In this document: piece after piece, positions 24,090 to 32,235 of the stretch
Position numbering within the stretch: position 1 is the first letter of the stretch
Layout: the number at the start of each line of letters is the position of its first letter
NCBI RefSeq assembly: GCF_000733295.1
Contig: NZ_JPMI01000424.1
Location: forward strand, 1-35,014
Length of the DNA stretch: 35,014 bases
Direction of reading: 5' to 3'
Source: Archangium violaceum Cb vi76
GTDB taxonomy: Bacteria > Myxococcota > Myxococcia > Myxococcales > Myxococcaceae
Position numbers and translations under genes: made by a program
Notes under the pieces: model-generated
What the model was told of the DNA's origin: nothing
The model's input: the letters and a program-made list of their open reading frames with translations, nothing else
Database searches by the model: none

Positions 24090-25445
24090 GTGTCCATCCG
24101 CCTTCCCAGTGCCCGCCCCATGGGCGCGCGGTTGGGCCCCTGCGTTGGCGCCTGGGCCCTCATTGCCCTCTTCCTCCAGTTCGCGTGTGCTACGGGCGCC
24201 CCACGAGGCAGCATCCGCGTGGGCGACCCGCACAATCCCACCACGCCCCCACCGGCACCCACGGAGCACGTCACCCTCACGCCGAGCAACGACTTCGCGC
24301 CCGTCCAGGTGTCGGACACGAGGTTCCGCGAGGCCTTCACCCAGCTCGTCCTGGAAGTGCCCCTGCGGGTGACGACCCGTCCCGCCCAACCCCTGGCCAG
24401 CGGCCTGGTGCTGGCTTCCTGTCCGTCTGATGGGGCGGGGGATGCCAGCGTCGAAGGGGGCTACTTGCGTCTGTGCGAGCGGCGCGGGTCTCCGGGAGAC
24501 TGCTTCCGGCTGCTGGGGGACGGCCCGCACGACACCACGCTCAGCCACCACGACAGGTTCCTATTGGCCCTCGGCCTTGCCCTCACCCCGGCGGTAGAGG
24601 CCGCCACGGGAGTCCTCCGGGACTTCTCCGCGCAGGCCATGACGGCTCTGCTCACCGGCCTTTCCCTCTATCTCGTGGCGCTCATTGCACCCGAGCCGAT
24701 CTCCAAAAGCCTCGCCCTGGCGATGACCCTCTTTCTCTGGGGCTACCTGGGCATGGAGCTATGGGATTTGATTTCCGCCACGAAGGACCTCTGGGACGCG
24801 GCGGAAGAGACCCGCACGTTCCGCGAACTCCGCGGCGCGAGCGAGCGGTACGCCCGGGTGCTCGGACCCAACACCGTACGCATCCTCATCCTGCTGGCGG
24901 CCTGGAAGGCGGGCGCCCCGGGCAAGGAGGCCATGACGGGCAGCGGACTGCCGGGATTCCCCCAGGCGGTGCGCAACGCTGCCAACGCAGGCCGGTTCCA
25001 CCTGCCCACGGCCGCGTCCGAAGCGACGTCGGTGTCCGTGAGGGAGGGCAGACTCGTTCTCACGCTGCCTTCCGGCTCGGGAGCCCTCCTCGCCGTGCAG
25101 AGACTGGGGGAGGGTGAGGAAGGCGACATCCACCACATCGCCACCGTGGAGAACGAGAAGTCCACCCTGCGGGGCGGGCCGTGGACTCCAAGACTCAAGA
25201 GATTCTTCGACAAGGCCGGCATGTCCATGGAGGACCCGGCCAACAAGGTCCGCATCCCGGGACACAAGGGGCCGCATCCGAAGGCATACCATGAGCGCAT
25301 CTATCAGCGGCTCGTGGCGGCGATGGAGGACTGCACGAGCACGGCGCAGTGCCGGGAAGCACTCACACGGGAGCTGGGGAAGCTGGCCGAGCAGCTCAAG
25401 GACGCCAGCTCCGAGCTCAACAGGTTGGTCACCCGAGCGCAGTGA
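24090..25445 (+). CDS. SitA-like polymorphic toxin lipoprotein with AHH-type nuclease domain
   Basis: 451 residues from GTG 24090, chosen because GTGGAG lies six bases upstream; GTG 24078 is the alternative. The lipobox is LQFAC with Cys33. A disulfide-like LRLCERRGSPGDC segment is followed by a hydrophobic helical region (~180-225, ALLTGLSLYLVALIAPEPISKSLALAMTLFLWGYLG). The C-terminus has an HNH/AHH-like nuclease signature: IHHIAT (~347), FFDKAGMSMEDPANKV and GHKGPHPKAYHERIYQRL (~390-407). This whole architecture matches SitA-type toxins as I remember them; in M. xanthus these lipoproteins pass between kin by TraA/TraB outer-membrane exchange and kill recipients lacking the immunity protein. 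Nuclease activity and delivery are inferred. The immunity gene follows after 14 bp. Confidence 0.88.
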   Translation: MSIRLPSARPMGARLGPCVGAWALIALFLQFACATGAPRGSIRVGDPHNPTTPPPAPTEHVTLTPSNDFAPVQVSDTRFREAFTQLVLEVPLRVTTRPAQPLASGLVLASCPSDGAGDASVEGGYLRLCERRGSPGDCFRLLGDGPHDTTLSHHDRFLLALGLALTPAVEAATGVLRDFSAQAMTALLTGLSLYLVALIAPEPISKSLALAMTLFLWGYLGMELWDLISATKDLWDAAEETRTFRELRGASERYARVLGPNTVRILILLAAWKAGAPGKEAMTGSGLPGFPQAVRNAANAGRFHLPTAASEATSVSVREGRLVLTLPSGSGALLAVQRLGEGEEGDIHHIATVENEKSTLRGGPWTPRLKRFFDKAGMSMEDPANKVRIPGHKGPHPKAYHERIYQRLVAAMEDCTSTAQCREALTRELGKLAEQLKDASSELNRLVTRAQ

Positions 25446-25459
25446 GGCGAGAAAACAGC

Positions 25460-26086
25460 ATGGCTCAGAGGTACTTCGCGCTGACCGAAGACATGTCCAG
25501 CCAGCACCGCTGGTTGTTGGGAGATCCTCTCGATGAGCAGGGGGAAGAAGTGAGCGCGCGACGGTTCATGAGCGGGGAGCCCACTCGCTTCAACGGCCGC
25601 CTTCGAGTCCCCGTCTACCATCCTGGCACCCCGCTCGACTTCACGCGCGTCGACACGGGGGGATACCCCGTGGTCACCGAAAAGGTGGCCAGCGTCCTGA
25701 CCGAGCTGGCTCCAGATGACATCCAACTCTTCCCCGTGGAGGTGGAGTCGCGGACAGAGCCCTACTTCCTGGTCAACGTCGCGCGCCTCGTGAAGTGCAT
25801 CGACGACGAAGCATGCGTGGAAGTGTTGTACTGGAAACCGGAGGATGGACGGCCCGATAAGGTTGGCCACTATCGGGACGTGTACGGCATGCGTATCGAC
25901 CCCTCCAAGGTGGGCGATGCCAGGGTCTTCCGCCCCTGGGGATGGAGGGTAGCCCTCATCGTCGCCGAGGACGTGAAGCAGGCTCTCGAACGAACAGGCG
26001 CAACGGGCATGGAGTTCACCGATGTCACGGGCCCCGGAAGTCAGAGGGCCGAGCCGCAACCGCTCACACGCTCTCATGAGGACTGA
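25460..26086 (+). CDS. Imm11-family immunity protein
   Basis: 208 residues, no signal peptide, so cytoplasmic. The pattern fits Imm11 (DUF1629): PLDFTRVDTGGYPVVTEKVASVL, DIQLFPVEVES...YFLVNVARLVKCID, WKPEDGRPDKVGHYRDVYGMRIDPSKVGDARVFR and ALIVAEDVKQALERTGATGMEF. Imm11 proteins neutralise toxins of polymorphic systems and usually sit directly downstream of them, as here. The ATG is 14 bp after the toxin stop with GAGGCGA across the junction. It presumably binds the nuclease domain of the preceding lipoprotein in the cytoplasm. The last ~20 residues (PGSQRAEPQPLTRSHED) look unstructured. Confidence 0.9.
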   Translation: MAQRYFALTEDMSSQHRWLLGDPLDEQGEEVSARRFMSGEPTRFNGRLRVPVYHPGTPLDFTRVDTGGYPVVTEKVASVLTELAPDDIQLFPVEVESRTEPYFLVNVARLVKCIDDEACVEVLYWKPEDGRPDKVGHYRDVYGMRIDPSKVGDARVFRPWGWRVALIVAEDVKQALERTGATGMEFTDVTGPGSQRAEPQPLTRSHED

Positions 26087-26233
26087 CTTCGGCAAGTGGC
26101 TGCCGCACGCGAAAGCGCCTGGCCCACGCCTGGCACGCTGTCTGAAGCGTCAGCAAGCATGTGACAGCCCTCCACGAGCTGAATACGCTCGAACAAGAAG
26201 AACACTCAGGGACGAGGGAAATACCTGACCAGC

Positions 26234-26261
26234 TTGCAGTCGGGCGCTCCGGACCATAAAT
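26234..26261 (+). promoter_or_regulatory. Possible promoter of the low-GC secreted-protein gene
   Basis: TTGCAG (26234-26239) and ATAAAT (26256-26261) are 16 bp apart, 36 bp before the ATG. The surrounding ~200 bp has lower GC than the rest of the window. The match is moderate. Confidence 0.35.
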
Positions 26262-26297
26262 GCCGCGTTGCCAATCCGGGCAACCCATGGAGACTCC

Positions 26298-26795
26298 ATG
26301 CAAAGAACCCATCATGCTTTCTTCATGACGATGAAATGCGTCCTCGCCCCTGCCGTGTTCATGCTGCTTTCATCTCCCGTGAGCGCTCACGCACAGGGAA
26401 TTCATTTCATCCAACACGCCGCGTACTGCAGCACGGCCGTCGGACATCTGCAGGGCCAGCTTTCATTCTTCAATCCCTCATCCACTGCCATCACGCTCGA
26501 GGTCACCGGAAACCTGCATTACAGTCTTTCTGGTGGAACGCCACTGCAGGAATCCCGAACCACGACCTTCACCATTGGTCCGTGGCAGACCAGCTATTAT
26601 CAGCTCGCCAACACACAACCCGCTTACGGCTGTCATGGCGTCATGCGTTTCTTTGGCACCATCCGCATGACAGGCCAAAACACATCATCTACCGTGCTGG
26701 CAGGCAACGTGCTGACGTCAATGCCCAACAGCAACAGCATCATTCAGTATGTCAACGTACCTTTTGCCATCCCGAACCCGACTCCCAAATACTGA
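26298..26795 (+). CDS. Small secreted protein of atypical composition, unknown function
   Basis: 165 residues from ATG 26298 with GGAGA five bases upstream. The signal peptide is clear (CVLAPAVFMLLSSPVSAHAQG, cleavage after AHA or AQG). The mature ~125 residues are rich in Ser, Thr, Asn and aromatic residues and look all-beta (GHLQGQLSFFNPSSTAITLEVTGNLHYSLSGG, TTTFTIGPWQTSYYQLA, HGVMRFFGTIRM), with two cysteines that could pair. I recognise no family. Codon choice is unlike its neighbours: many A/T third positions where flanking genes are almost all G/C. That suggests recent acquisition. It lies just beyond the toxin-immunity pair. Confidence 0.8.
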   Translation: MQRTHHAFFMTMKCVLAPAVFMLLSSPVSAHAQGIHFIQHAAYCSTAVGHLQGQLSFFNPSSTAITLEVTGNLHYSLSGGTPLQESRTTTFTIGPWQTSYYQLANTQPAYGCHGVMRFFGTIRMTGQNTSSTVLAGNVLTSMPNSNSIIQYVNVPFAIPNPTPKY

Positions 26796-26897
26796 GGGCA
26801 GATGCACGGGGGGAACAAAGGACCGGAAGTGTCGCCCCATTCTTGCTAAACAGGGAACCCTCCATCATCGAGAGCGTGGAAAGGGAATGCCCTTCGC

Positions 26898-27425
26898 ATG
26901 AACGCCGAGCAGTTCTGGAAGCTCATCGAGTCATCCCGGAGCGGGTTCGACCCAGACCGGATTGACGGGAACATGGAGCGGCAACGAGAGGAACTCAGGC
27001 GCCTGCTGCTGCGGTTGCCACCCGAGGAGATCCTGGGCTTCCGCAACCATCTCCTGGAACGGATGGCCACGGCATGTCACTGGGACCTGTGGGGGGCCGC
27101 CTACCTCATCGCGGGCGGCTGCTCGGATGATGGCTTCACGGACTTCCGGAGCTGGTTGAGCTCCATGGGGCGCGGCGTCTTCGAGGCCGCGATGTCGGAC
27201 GCGGAATCACTCGTCGAGGCCGCCGATGCGCCTGGAGTCGAGGACGTCTTCTTCGAGGAGTTCCAGTATGTGCCAGCTGAAGCCTACGAGGAGCTGACAG
27301 GGCAGGAGCCTCCCGAGTACGCAGGACCGTCCCCCCTGGAGCCCGCTGGAGAGCGGTGGAACGAGGACGAGGGGAACCTCCAGCGGAGGTTCCCCAGGCT
27401 CTGGGCCAGATACCAGCAGGGATGA
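26898..27425 (+). CDS. DUF4240 domain protein
   Basis: 175 residues, cytoplasmic, acidic. The N-terminal FWKLIESSR, the central HWDLWGAAYLIAGGCSDDGFTDFRSWLSSMGRGVFEAAMSDAESL and the later FEEFQYVPAEAYEELTG are the defining blocks of DUF4240, a family of unknown biochemistry found singly or near immunity and stress genes in many bacteria. Start is the ATG at 26898 just upstream of NAEQFW. It lies after the low-GC secreted gene and converges with the amidohydrolase gene across 15 bp. GC content returns to the local norm. A role as an orphan immunity-type protein is possible but not shown. Confidence 0.9.
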   Translation: MNAEQFWKLIESSRSGFDPDRIDGNMERQREELRRLLLRLPPEEILGFRNHLLERMATACHWDLWGAAYLIAGGCSDDGFTDFRSWLSSMGRGVFEAAMSDAESLVEAADAPGVEDVFFEEFQYVPAEAYEELTGQEPPEYAGPSPLEPAGERWNEDEGNLQRRFPRLWARYQQG

Positions 27426-27440
27426 AGCGGCGCCCCCGCC

Positions 27441-30140
27441 CTACTTCGCCAGCGTGCGGTACTTCTCGTACAGCGCCTGCTGGCGGCTGGTGAGCGGCAC
27501 CTGCTTGCCTCCCAGCCACATGCCCACCGGGCGGCTGCTCACCTCCAGCGGCTCCCCGTTCCACAGCACCAGGTCCGCCACCTGCCCCGGCGCCACCTGA
27601 CCGCCCTCGAGCCCGAAGGCCTCCGTCACATTCGACGTCATGGCCCGCAACGCCTCCTCGTACGGCAGGCCCCACGCCACCGCGTTGCCCGCTTCCTGCG
27701 TCAGCGTACGCACCATGTGCGGCTCGCCCAGCGTGGAGATGAGCACCTTCACCCCCGCCGCGCTCAACAGCGCCGCCGAGTCCATCCGGCTGTTCAACCC
27801 GTCGAAGCTCGACGGCAGGTTCTGCGTCGGCTGCACGATGACGGGCACCTTCGCCGCCGCCAGCTCCGGCGCCACCATCCACGCCTCGCGGCCCCCGGCG
27901 ATCAGCAGCTTCAGCCCGAACTCGCGCCCGAGCGCCAGCGCCGCCCGGATGTCCGTCACCTTGTTGGCCGTCACCACCACCGGCAGCGCTCCCGTCAGCA
28001 CCGGCTGCAGCGCCTCCAGATCCAACCGGCTCGCCGCCAGCTCGCGCATGCGGTTCTGCTCGAACTCCACCTTGCGCTTGTTGTACTCGCGCGCGTCCGA
28101 CAGCAGCTCCCTCAAGCGCTCCAGCACCAGCGCCCTCGGACCCGACACCGCGTTACGGCCCGTGACGCCCAGTTGGATGTGCATCGCCAGCGGCGCCCGG
28201 CGCACCGTGCCGTCCGTCCCCACCCACGCGCTCTGCCCCGACACCAGCCCGCCCACCGGCACCACCCCCGCCGTCGTCACGCCTCCCAGCCTCGCCACCG
28301 GGAACGTCTCCGCCGCGGGGTTGAGGCTGTCCACCACTCGCAGCGAGGCGCGGATGGGATCCTTCGCCGCCTCGCCTCGCGGCGTGTCATCCACCGTGGT
28401 GTCCTCCATCCCCACCTCCACCACCCCCAGGCTGGTGAGCGGATCCACCAGGCCCGGCGTCAACACCCGTCCCTTGCCGTCCACCTGGCGGCACCCCACG
28501 GGCACCGCTCCCAACGCCCCCGCCTGCACCCGCGTCACCTTCCCGTTCTCCACCAGCACCGAGGTGTGGGCCCGCCACGTGCCCCCCGAGAGCACGGCCA
28601 CGTCCTGGAACGCGGTGCACGCCCCCTCCTTCACCTCCAGCGGCCGCGCACACCCCTCCTCCTTCGAGGGCTCGCAGCGCGCCTCCAGCCCCGCGTCCTT
28701 CAGCGCCGGAGCCGCCGCGGGCCGCGCCACCAGCTTCGCCGAGGCCCCGGCACGCTCGCCCAGCTCGAAGTCGCTCGCCTCCGCCACGCCACTGTCCGCG
28801 TCGAACGTCACGACACCGTCCGCCCAGACGCGCTGCGCGCGGGCATAGACGGACAGCGGGTGGTTCTTCCACAGCACCACGTCCGCCATCTTCCCCGGCT
28901 CCAGCGAGCCCGTCCGGTCCTCCACCCCCATCACCCACGCGGCGTGCAGCGTCACCCAGCGCAGCGCCTCCTCCTCCGTCAGCGGAATGCCCGACTCACG
29001 CGCCCGCCACAGCGCCTTGCCCGCCTCCTGGTTGAGCCGCTGAATCCCCAGCGCCGAGTCCGAGTGGATGACGGTGCGCCCGCCCGCCTGCGACACCAGG
29101 CCCGCGTTCTCCGGAATCCCGTCCCAGGCCTCCATCTTGAAACCCCACCAGTCCGCCCACGTCGCCACCGCCACGCCCTTCTCCGCCAGCCTGTCCCTCA
29201 GCTTGTAGGCCTCCAGCGCGTGGTGGAAGGCACGGATGGGGTAGCCGAACTCCTCGGCCACCTGCAGCATCACCGCCATCTCGTCCGCCCGGTAGCAATG
29301 GTTCTGCACGAGGATGTTGCCCCGCATCACCTCCACCAGCGTCTCCAGCTGCAAGTCCCTCAGCGGAGCGGGCCCGGCCTCCTCGGCCTTCTTCGCGCGC
29401 TTCTTCTCCCAGGCCTCCCAGCGCTCCTGGTACTCGCGCGCCCGGGCGAAGGCCTGCCGGTAGCCCGCCACGTTGCCCATGCGCGTGGCCGGCGCGCGGC
29501 GCTGGGCGGCCCCATAGGCCCGGCGCGGATTCTCCCCGCACGCCATCTTCAGCCCGTCCTTCGCCCCCGGAAAGCGCATCTCCGCCGCCGAGCGGCCAAA
29601 GTGCAGCTTCACCGGGAAGGCCCGTCCGCCAATCAGGTTGGCGCTGCCCGGCAGCACCAGCAGCGAGGTGATGCCGCCCGCCGCCGCCCGGCGCAGGGCC
29701 GGGTCCTGCGGCCAGAAGGAGTGCTCGGCGGACACCTCGGCCGTCACCGGGGCCGTGGCCTCGTTGCCATCACTGGTGGAGGTGGTCTCCGGCGAGGCGT
29801 ACACGCCCAGGTGGCTGTGCGCGTCGATGATGCCGGGCGTCACATACAGCCCTGTTCCATCCACCTCCTCGGCGCCCGGCGGGGTGGCCACCTCCGCGTT
29901 GCGCCCCACCGCCACCAGCTTCCCCTCCGCGAAGGCCACCGCCCCGTCCTCGATGGCCGGCCCCGAGGCGGGCATCACCGTCGCATGACGCACCACGACC
30001 GCGCGTGTCTGGTTCCACGTCCGTGCTGGGACGCTCGGTGAGGAAGCAACCTTTGCAGGGGGGTTGGTGGGAGCAGGTGTGCTCGGGCCAACGGTTGCGC
30101 AGGCGGTCAACAACAGCAGAGGTAGGGGGCGGTAGCGCAT
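27441..30140 (-). CDS. Tandem amidohydrolase lipoprotein, second domain degenerate
   Basis: 899 residues. A short signal with LLLLTAC puts the lipid-attachment Cys at 14. The protein contains two amidohydrolase (imidazolonepropionase-like) units. The first (~48-455) has an intact metal site: DAHSHLG with His108/His110, further His in [10 protein letters not shown] and [10 protein letters not shown], and HSDSA, closing with [14 protein letters not shown]. The second (~505-885) repeats the layout, with an opening beta-sandwich (VAVLSGGTW...[12 protein letters not shown]), [12 protein letters not shown] and [14 protein letters not shown]. There, however, the HxH position is Leu568-Thr-Ser570 and the HSD motif is lost, so it should not bind the metals. 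The substrate is unknown; one catalytic and one structural or regulatory half is my inference. Confidence 0.92.
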   Translation of the reverse strand: MRYRPLPLLLLTACATVGPSTPAPTNPPAKVASSPSVPARTWNQTRAVVVRHATVMPASGPAIEDGAVAFAEGKLVAVGRNAEVATPPGAEEVDGTGLYVTPGIIDAHSHLGVYASPETTSTSDGNEATAPVTAEVSAEHSFWPQDPALRRAAAGGITSLLVLPGSANLIGGRAFPVKLHFGRSAAEMRFPGAKDGLKMACGENPRRAYGAAQRRAPATRMGNVAGYRQAFARAREYQERWEAWEKKRAKKAEEAGPAPLRDLQLETLVEVMRGNILVQNHCYRADEMAVMLQVAEEFGYPIRAFHHALEAYKLRDRLAEKGVAVATWADWWGFKMEAWDGIPENAGLVSQAGGRTVIHSDSALGIQRLNQEAGKALWRARESGIPLTEEEALRWVTLHAAWVMGVEDRTGSLEPGKMADVVLWKNHPLSVYARAQRVWADGVVTFDADSGVAEASDFELGERAGASAKLVARPAAAPALKDAGLEARCEPSKEEGCARPLEVKEGACTAFQDVAVLSGGTWRAHTSVLVENGKVTRVQAGALGAVPVGCRQVDGKGRVLTPGLVDPLTSLGVVEVGMEDTTVDDTPRGEAAKDPIRASLRVVDSLNPAAETFPVARLGGVTTAGVVPVGGLVSGQSAWVGTDGTVRRAPLAMHIQLGVTGRNAVSGPRALVLERLRELLSDAREYNKRKVEFEQNRMRELAASRLDLEALQPVLTGALPVVVTANKVTDIRAALALGREFGLKLLIAGGREAWMVAPELAAAKVPVIVQPTQNLPSSFDGLNSRMDSAALLSAAGVKVLISTLGEPHMVRTLTQEAGNAVAWGLPYEEALRAMTSNVTEAFGLEGGQVAPGQVADLVLWNGEPLEVSSRPVGMWLGGKQVPLTSRQQALYEKYRTLAK

Positions 30141-30490
30141 GGTCGCCCTCGTATCACGCTAGAATCCCGGGCGCCCATGTCCTCCGCGCCCACCGCTCCC
30201 CTCTCCACGCCCCCCATTGCCGGCAAGCGGGCTCGCGGAAATCGGCTCGCGGCATGGCCCCTTCCCCCGCTGCCGCCGGGCCCCGAGCGCGCTGGCACGC
30301 TCTACCCATTCGGTAGTGATGCGCCGCGCGGGGCACGGGACGGGCCCACGACTTCATCCTGGAGCACCCCACCATCAGCCACCACCCCCCGCCGGAAAAC
30401 CTCCACGCGTTGCCGCGCGAGTACCGCCTCGCACGGCCCGAGGAGGGCTGAACCCCTCCCCCCTCTCCCCCACCGCCACACTCCGAGCCC
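30141..30490. other. 350-bp gap between divergent genes with a possible gene remnant
   Basis: No convincing complete gene. The plus-strand frame ending in TGA at 30449-30451 reads protein-like for its last ~35 codons (HDFILEHPTISHHPPPENLH, then ALPREYRLARPEEG), but TAG and TGA at 30314-30319 close it upstream and no start codon lies between. A frame beginning at ATG 30177 could supply a 5' part through a frameshift near 30340. Otherwise the gap must hold the divergent promoters of the amidohydrolase and the LOG-fusion gene; I found no good -35/-10 pair. Confidence 0.35.
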
Positions 30491-32206
30491 ATGACCGCAG
30501 CCGCCATTCCCATCCACTTCCCCAATCAGTTCCAGGGCCTCTTCCAGCGCGTCGAGTCCACCTATCGCCCCCTCCTGGTGGATGCGCTGAAGAAGGTCCA
30601 CGCGGCCCCCATCCCCTCGGAGCTGCGGCCCTTCTTCGATCACGTCACCGTGGAGAGCACCCAGCCGGCCTTCATGCTCGTCCCCCTGATGTTCCTCGCC
30701 GCCGCCGAGGCCTCCGGGGGCATCACCCAGCGCCACATCGACGCCCTGCCGACGATGCTGCTGAGCATGGAGGTGACGGCCATCGTCGACGACACCGTGG
30801 ACAGGACGCCCATGCGCTCCGGGAGGATGAGCTTCCCCCGGCGTTTCGGCGACGTGAGCGCCACGCCCTTCACCGGCGCCCTGCTCATGCTGATCGCCGA
30901 GCAGAACGGCCGCTGCCCTCCCGAGTTCCTCAACGCCACCATCCGCTACGTGTTGGACCTCTTCTCCATGTTCCTCTGGGAGCGGCAGAACACCTACCCG
31001 GAGCGGGCCCTCTTCGAGCGCTGGCTGGAGCACCGCTACGCGGAGACGCGCGTGGCCACGCAATTCGCCATCGACAGCTCCTTCGCCCTCAACGGCCGTC
31101 CCCCCCTGCCGCTCGCCGCCGTGGAGCGCTTCAGCTACATCTTCCAGGACGTGGACGACATCGTCGGCCTGCTCGAGCGCCGCGACGAGCAGGGGGAGAA
31201 CGATGATCTCCAGATGGGCATCATCACCCGGCCCCTGATGCTGACGCTCGCCCGCCAGCCCGAGTTCGCCCGGAGCGTCGACCAGCTCTGGGACAACTAC
31301 CGCCCGCTGCTGCATTCCTCGCTGGTCGAGTTGCAGCAACGGCATGCGGAGGTGTCGGACCGGACGCGGGGGCTGCATGATCGGATCCGCGAGACGCTGC
31401 TGGAGATCGGCGTCCCGGAGGCGGTCCGTCACATGGTGGGAGACCTGAAGCAGTGCGTGGAGGAGAGCCCCGCCGAGCTCCGCCCCTTCGTGCATGACCT
31501 GGCGCTCTCGGTCATGGATCGCCTGCGCCGCTGCGAGCGCGAGGACCTGAACCTCCTGCTGGAGGAGTGCTTCCGCGACACGCCCCCGGAGGTGGAGACC
31601 ACGTCCTGGAGGACGCGGACCACGCGCAAGGAGCCCCGGACCCTCTGTGTCTACTGCTCCTCGAGCGGCGTGGTGGAGCCGTCCTGGTTCGAGCTGGCCG
31701 CCAGGCTGGGAGCGGAGATTGGCAAGCGTGGGGACCGGCTCGTCTTCGGTGGCAGCAACACGGGGTTGATGGGCGCGGTGGCCCACGCCACGCGCGAGCA
31801 CGGAGGCCAGGTCATCAGCGTCATCCCCGAGGTGATGCAAGGCACGCCCTATGTCTTCGAGCCCTCGACCGAGGTGGTGGTCACCCGGGACCTGCGCGCC
31901 CGCAAGGCGGCCATGGAGACGCGAGCCGATGCCTTCGTGGTGCTGCCCGGCGGGTTCGGTACGCTGGACGAGACGCTGGAGATCATCGCGTCCAAGCAGA
32001 TGCACATGCACCGCAAGCCCATCGTCTTCGTGAACACGAAGGGCTTCTGGGAGCCGCTGACCGCCCTCTTCGAGCACCTCTTCCGCGAGCGTTTCGCCAG
32101 CGCGCAGCACCACCGCCACCTGTACCATATGGCCGCGGATCCAGAGGGTGTCTTCGCCTACCTGGACTCGTACGTGCCCCCGCCCTTTCCCGCCAAATGG
32201 TTCTGA
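30491..32206 (+). CDS. Isoprenyl-diphosphate-synthase-like domain fused to LOG-family phosphoribohydrolase
   Basis: 571 residues in two parts. Residues ~1-340 align in layout with trans-isoprenyl diphosphate synthases: first Asp-rich motif DDTVD (100-104) followed by MRSGRMSFPRRFGD, and second motif region FQDVDDIVG (218-226) followed by DDLQMGIITRPLMLTLA. The usual GGKRxRP diphosphate-binding block is replaced by STQPAFMLVP, and the second DDxxD is DDIVG, so acceptor binding must differ. Residues ~385-571 are a complete LOG (TIGR00730) domain: CVYCSSS, FGGSNTGLMGAVA, RKAAMETRADAFVVLPGGFGTLDE (PGGFGTLDE 486-494). LOG enzymes cleave nucleoside 5'-monophosphates, releasing free cytokinin bases or purines. 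No signal peptide; no strong ribosome site. A Ham1-type gene follows 29 bp downstream. Confidence 0.9.
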   Translation: MTAAAIPIHFPNQFQGLFQRVESTYRPLLVDALKKVHAAPIPSELRPFFDHVTVESTQPAFMLVPLMFLAAAEASGGITQRHIDALPTMLLSMEVTAIVDDTVDRTPMRSGRMSFPRRFGDVSATPFTGALLMLIAEQNGRCPPEFLNATIRYVLDLFSMFLWERQNTYPERALFERWLEHRYAETRVATQFAIDSSFALNGRPPLPLAAVERFSYIFQDVDDIVGLLERRDEQGENDDLQMGIITRPLMLTLARQPEFARSVDQLWDNYRPLLHSSLVELQQRHAEVSDRTRGLHDRIRETLLEIGVPEAVRHMVGDLKQCVEESPAELRPFVHDLALSVMDRLRRCEREDLNLLLEECFRDTPPEVETTSWRTRTTRKEPRTLCVYCSSSGVVEPSWFELAARLGAEIGKRGDRLVFGGSNTGLMGAVAHATREHGGQVISVIPEVMQGTPYVFEPSTEVVVTRDLRARKAAMETRADAFVVLPGGFGTLDETLEIIASKQMHMHRKPIVFVNTKGFWEPLTALFEHLFRERFASAQHHRHLYHMAADPEGVFAYLDSYVPPPFPAKWF

Positions 32207-32235
32207 GCGCCAACGCCGCCCGAGGAGCAGCCGCA

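Noticed and set aside
27717-30041. 774-codon plus-strand open frame opposite the amidohydrolase
   Set aside because: Arg/His/Pro-rich shadow of a well-supported minus-strand gene.
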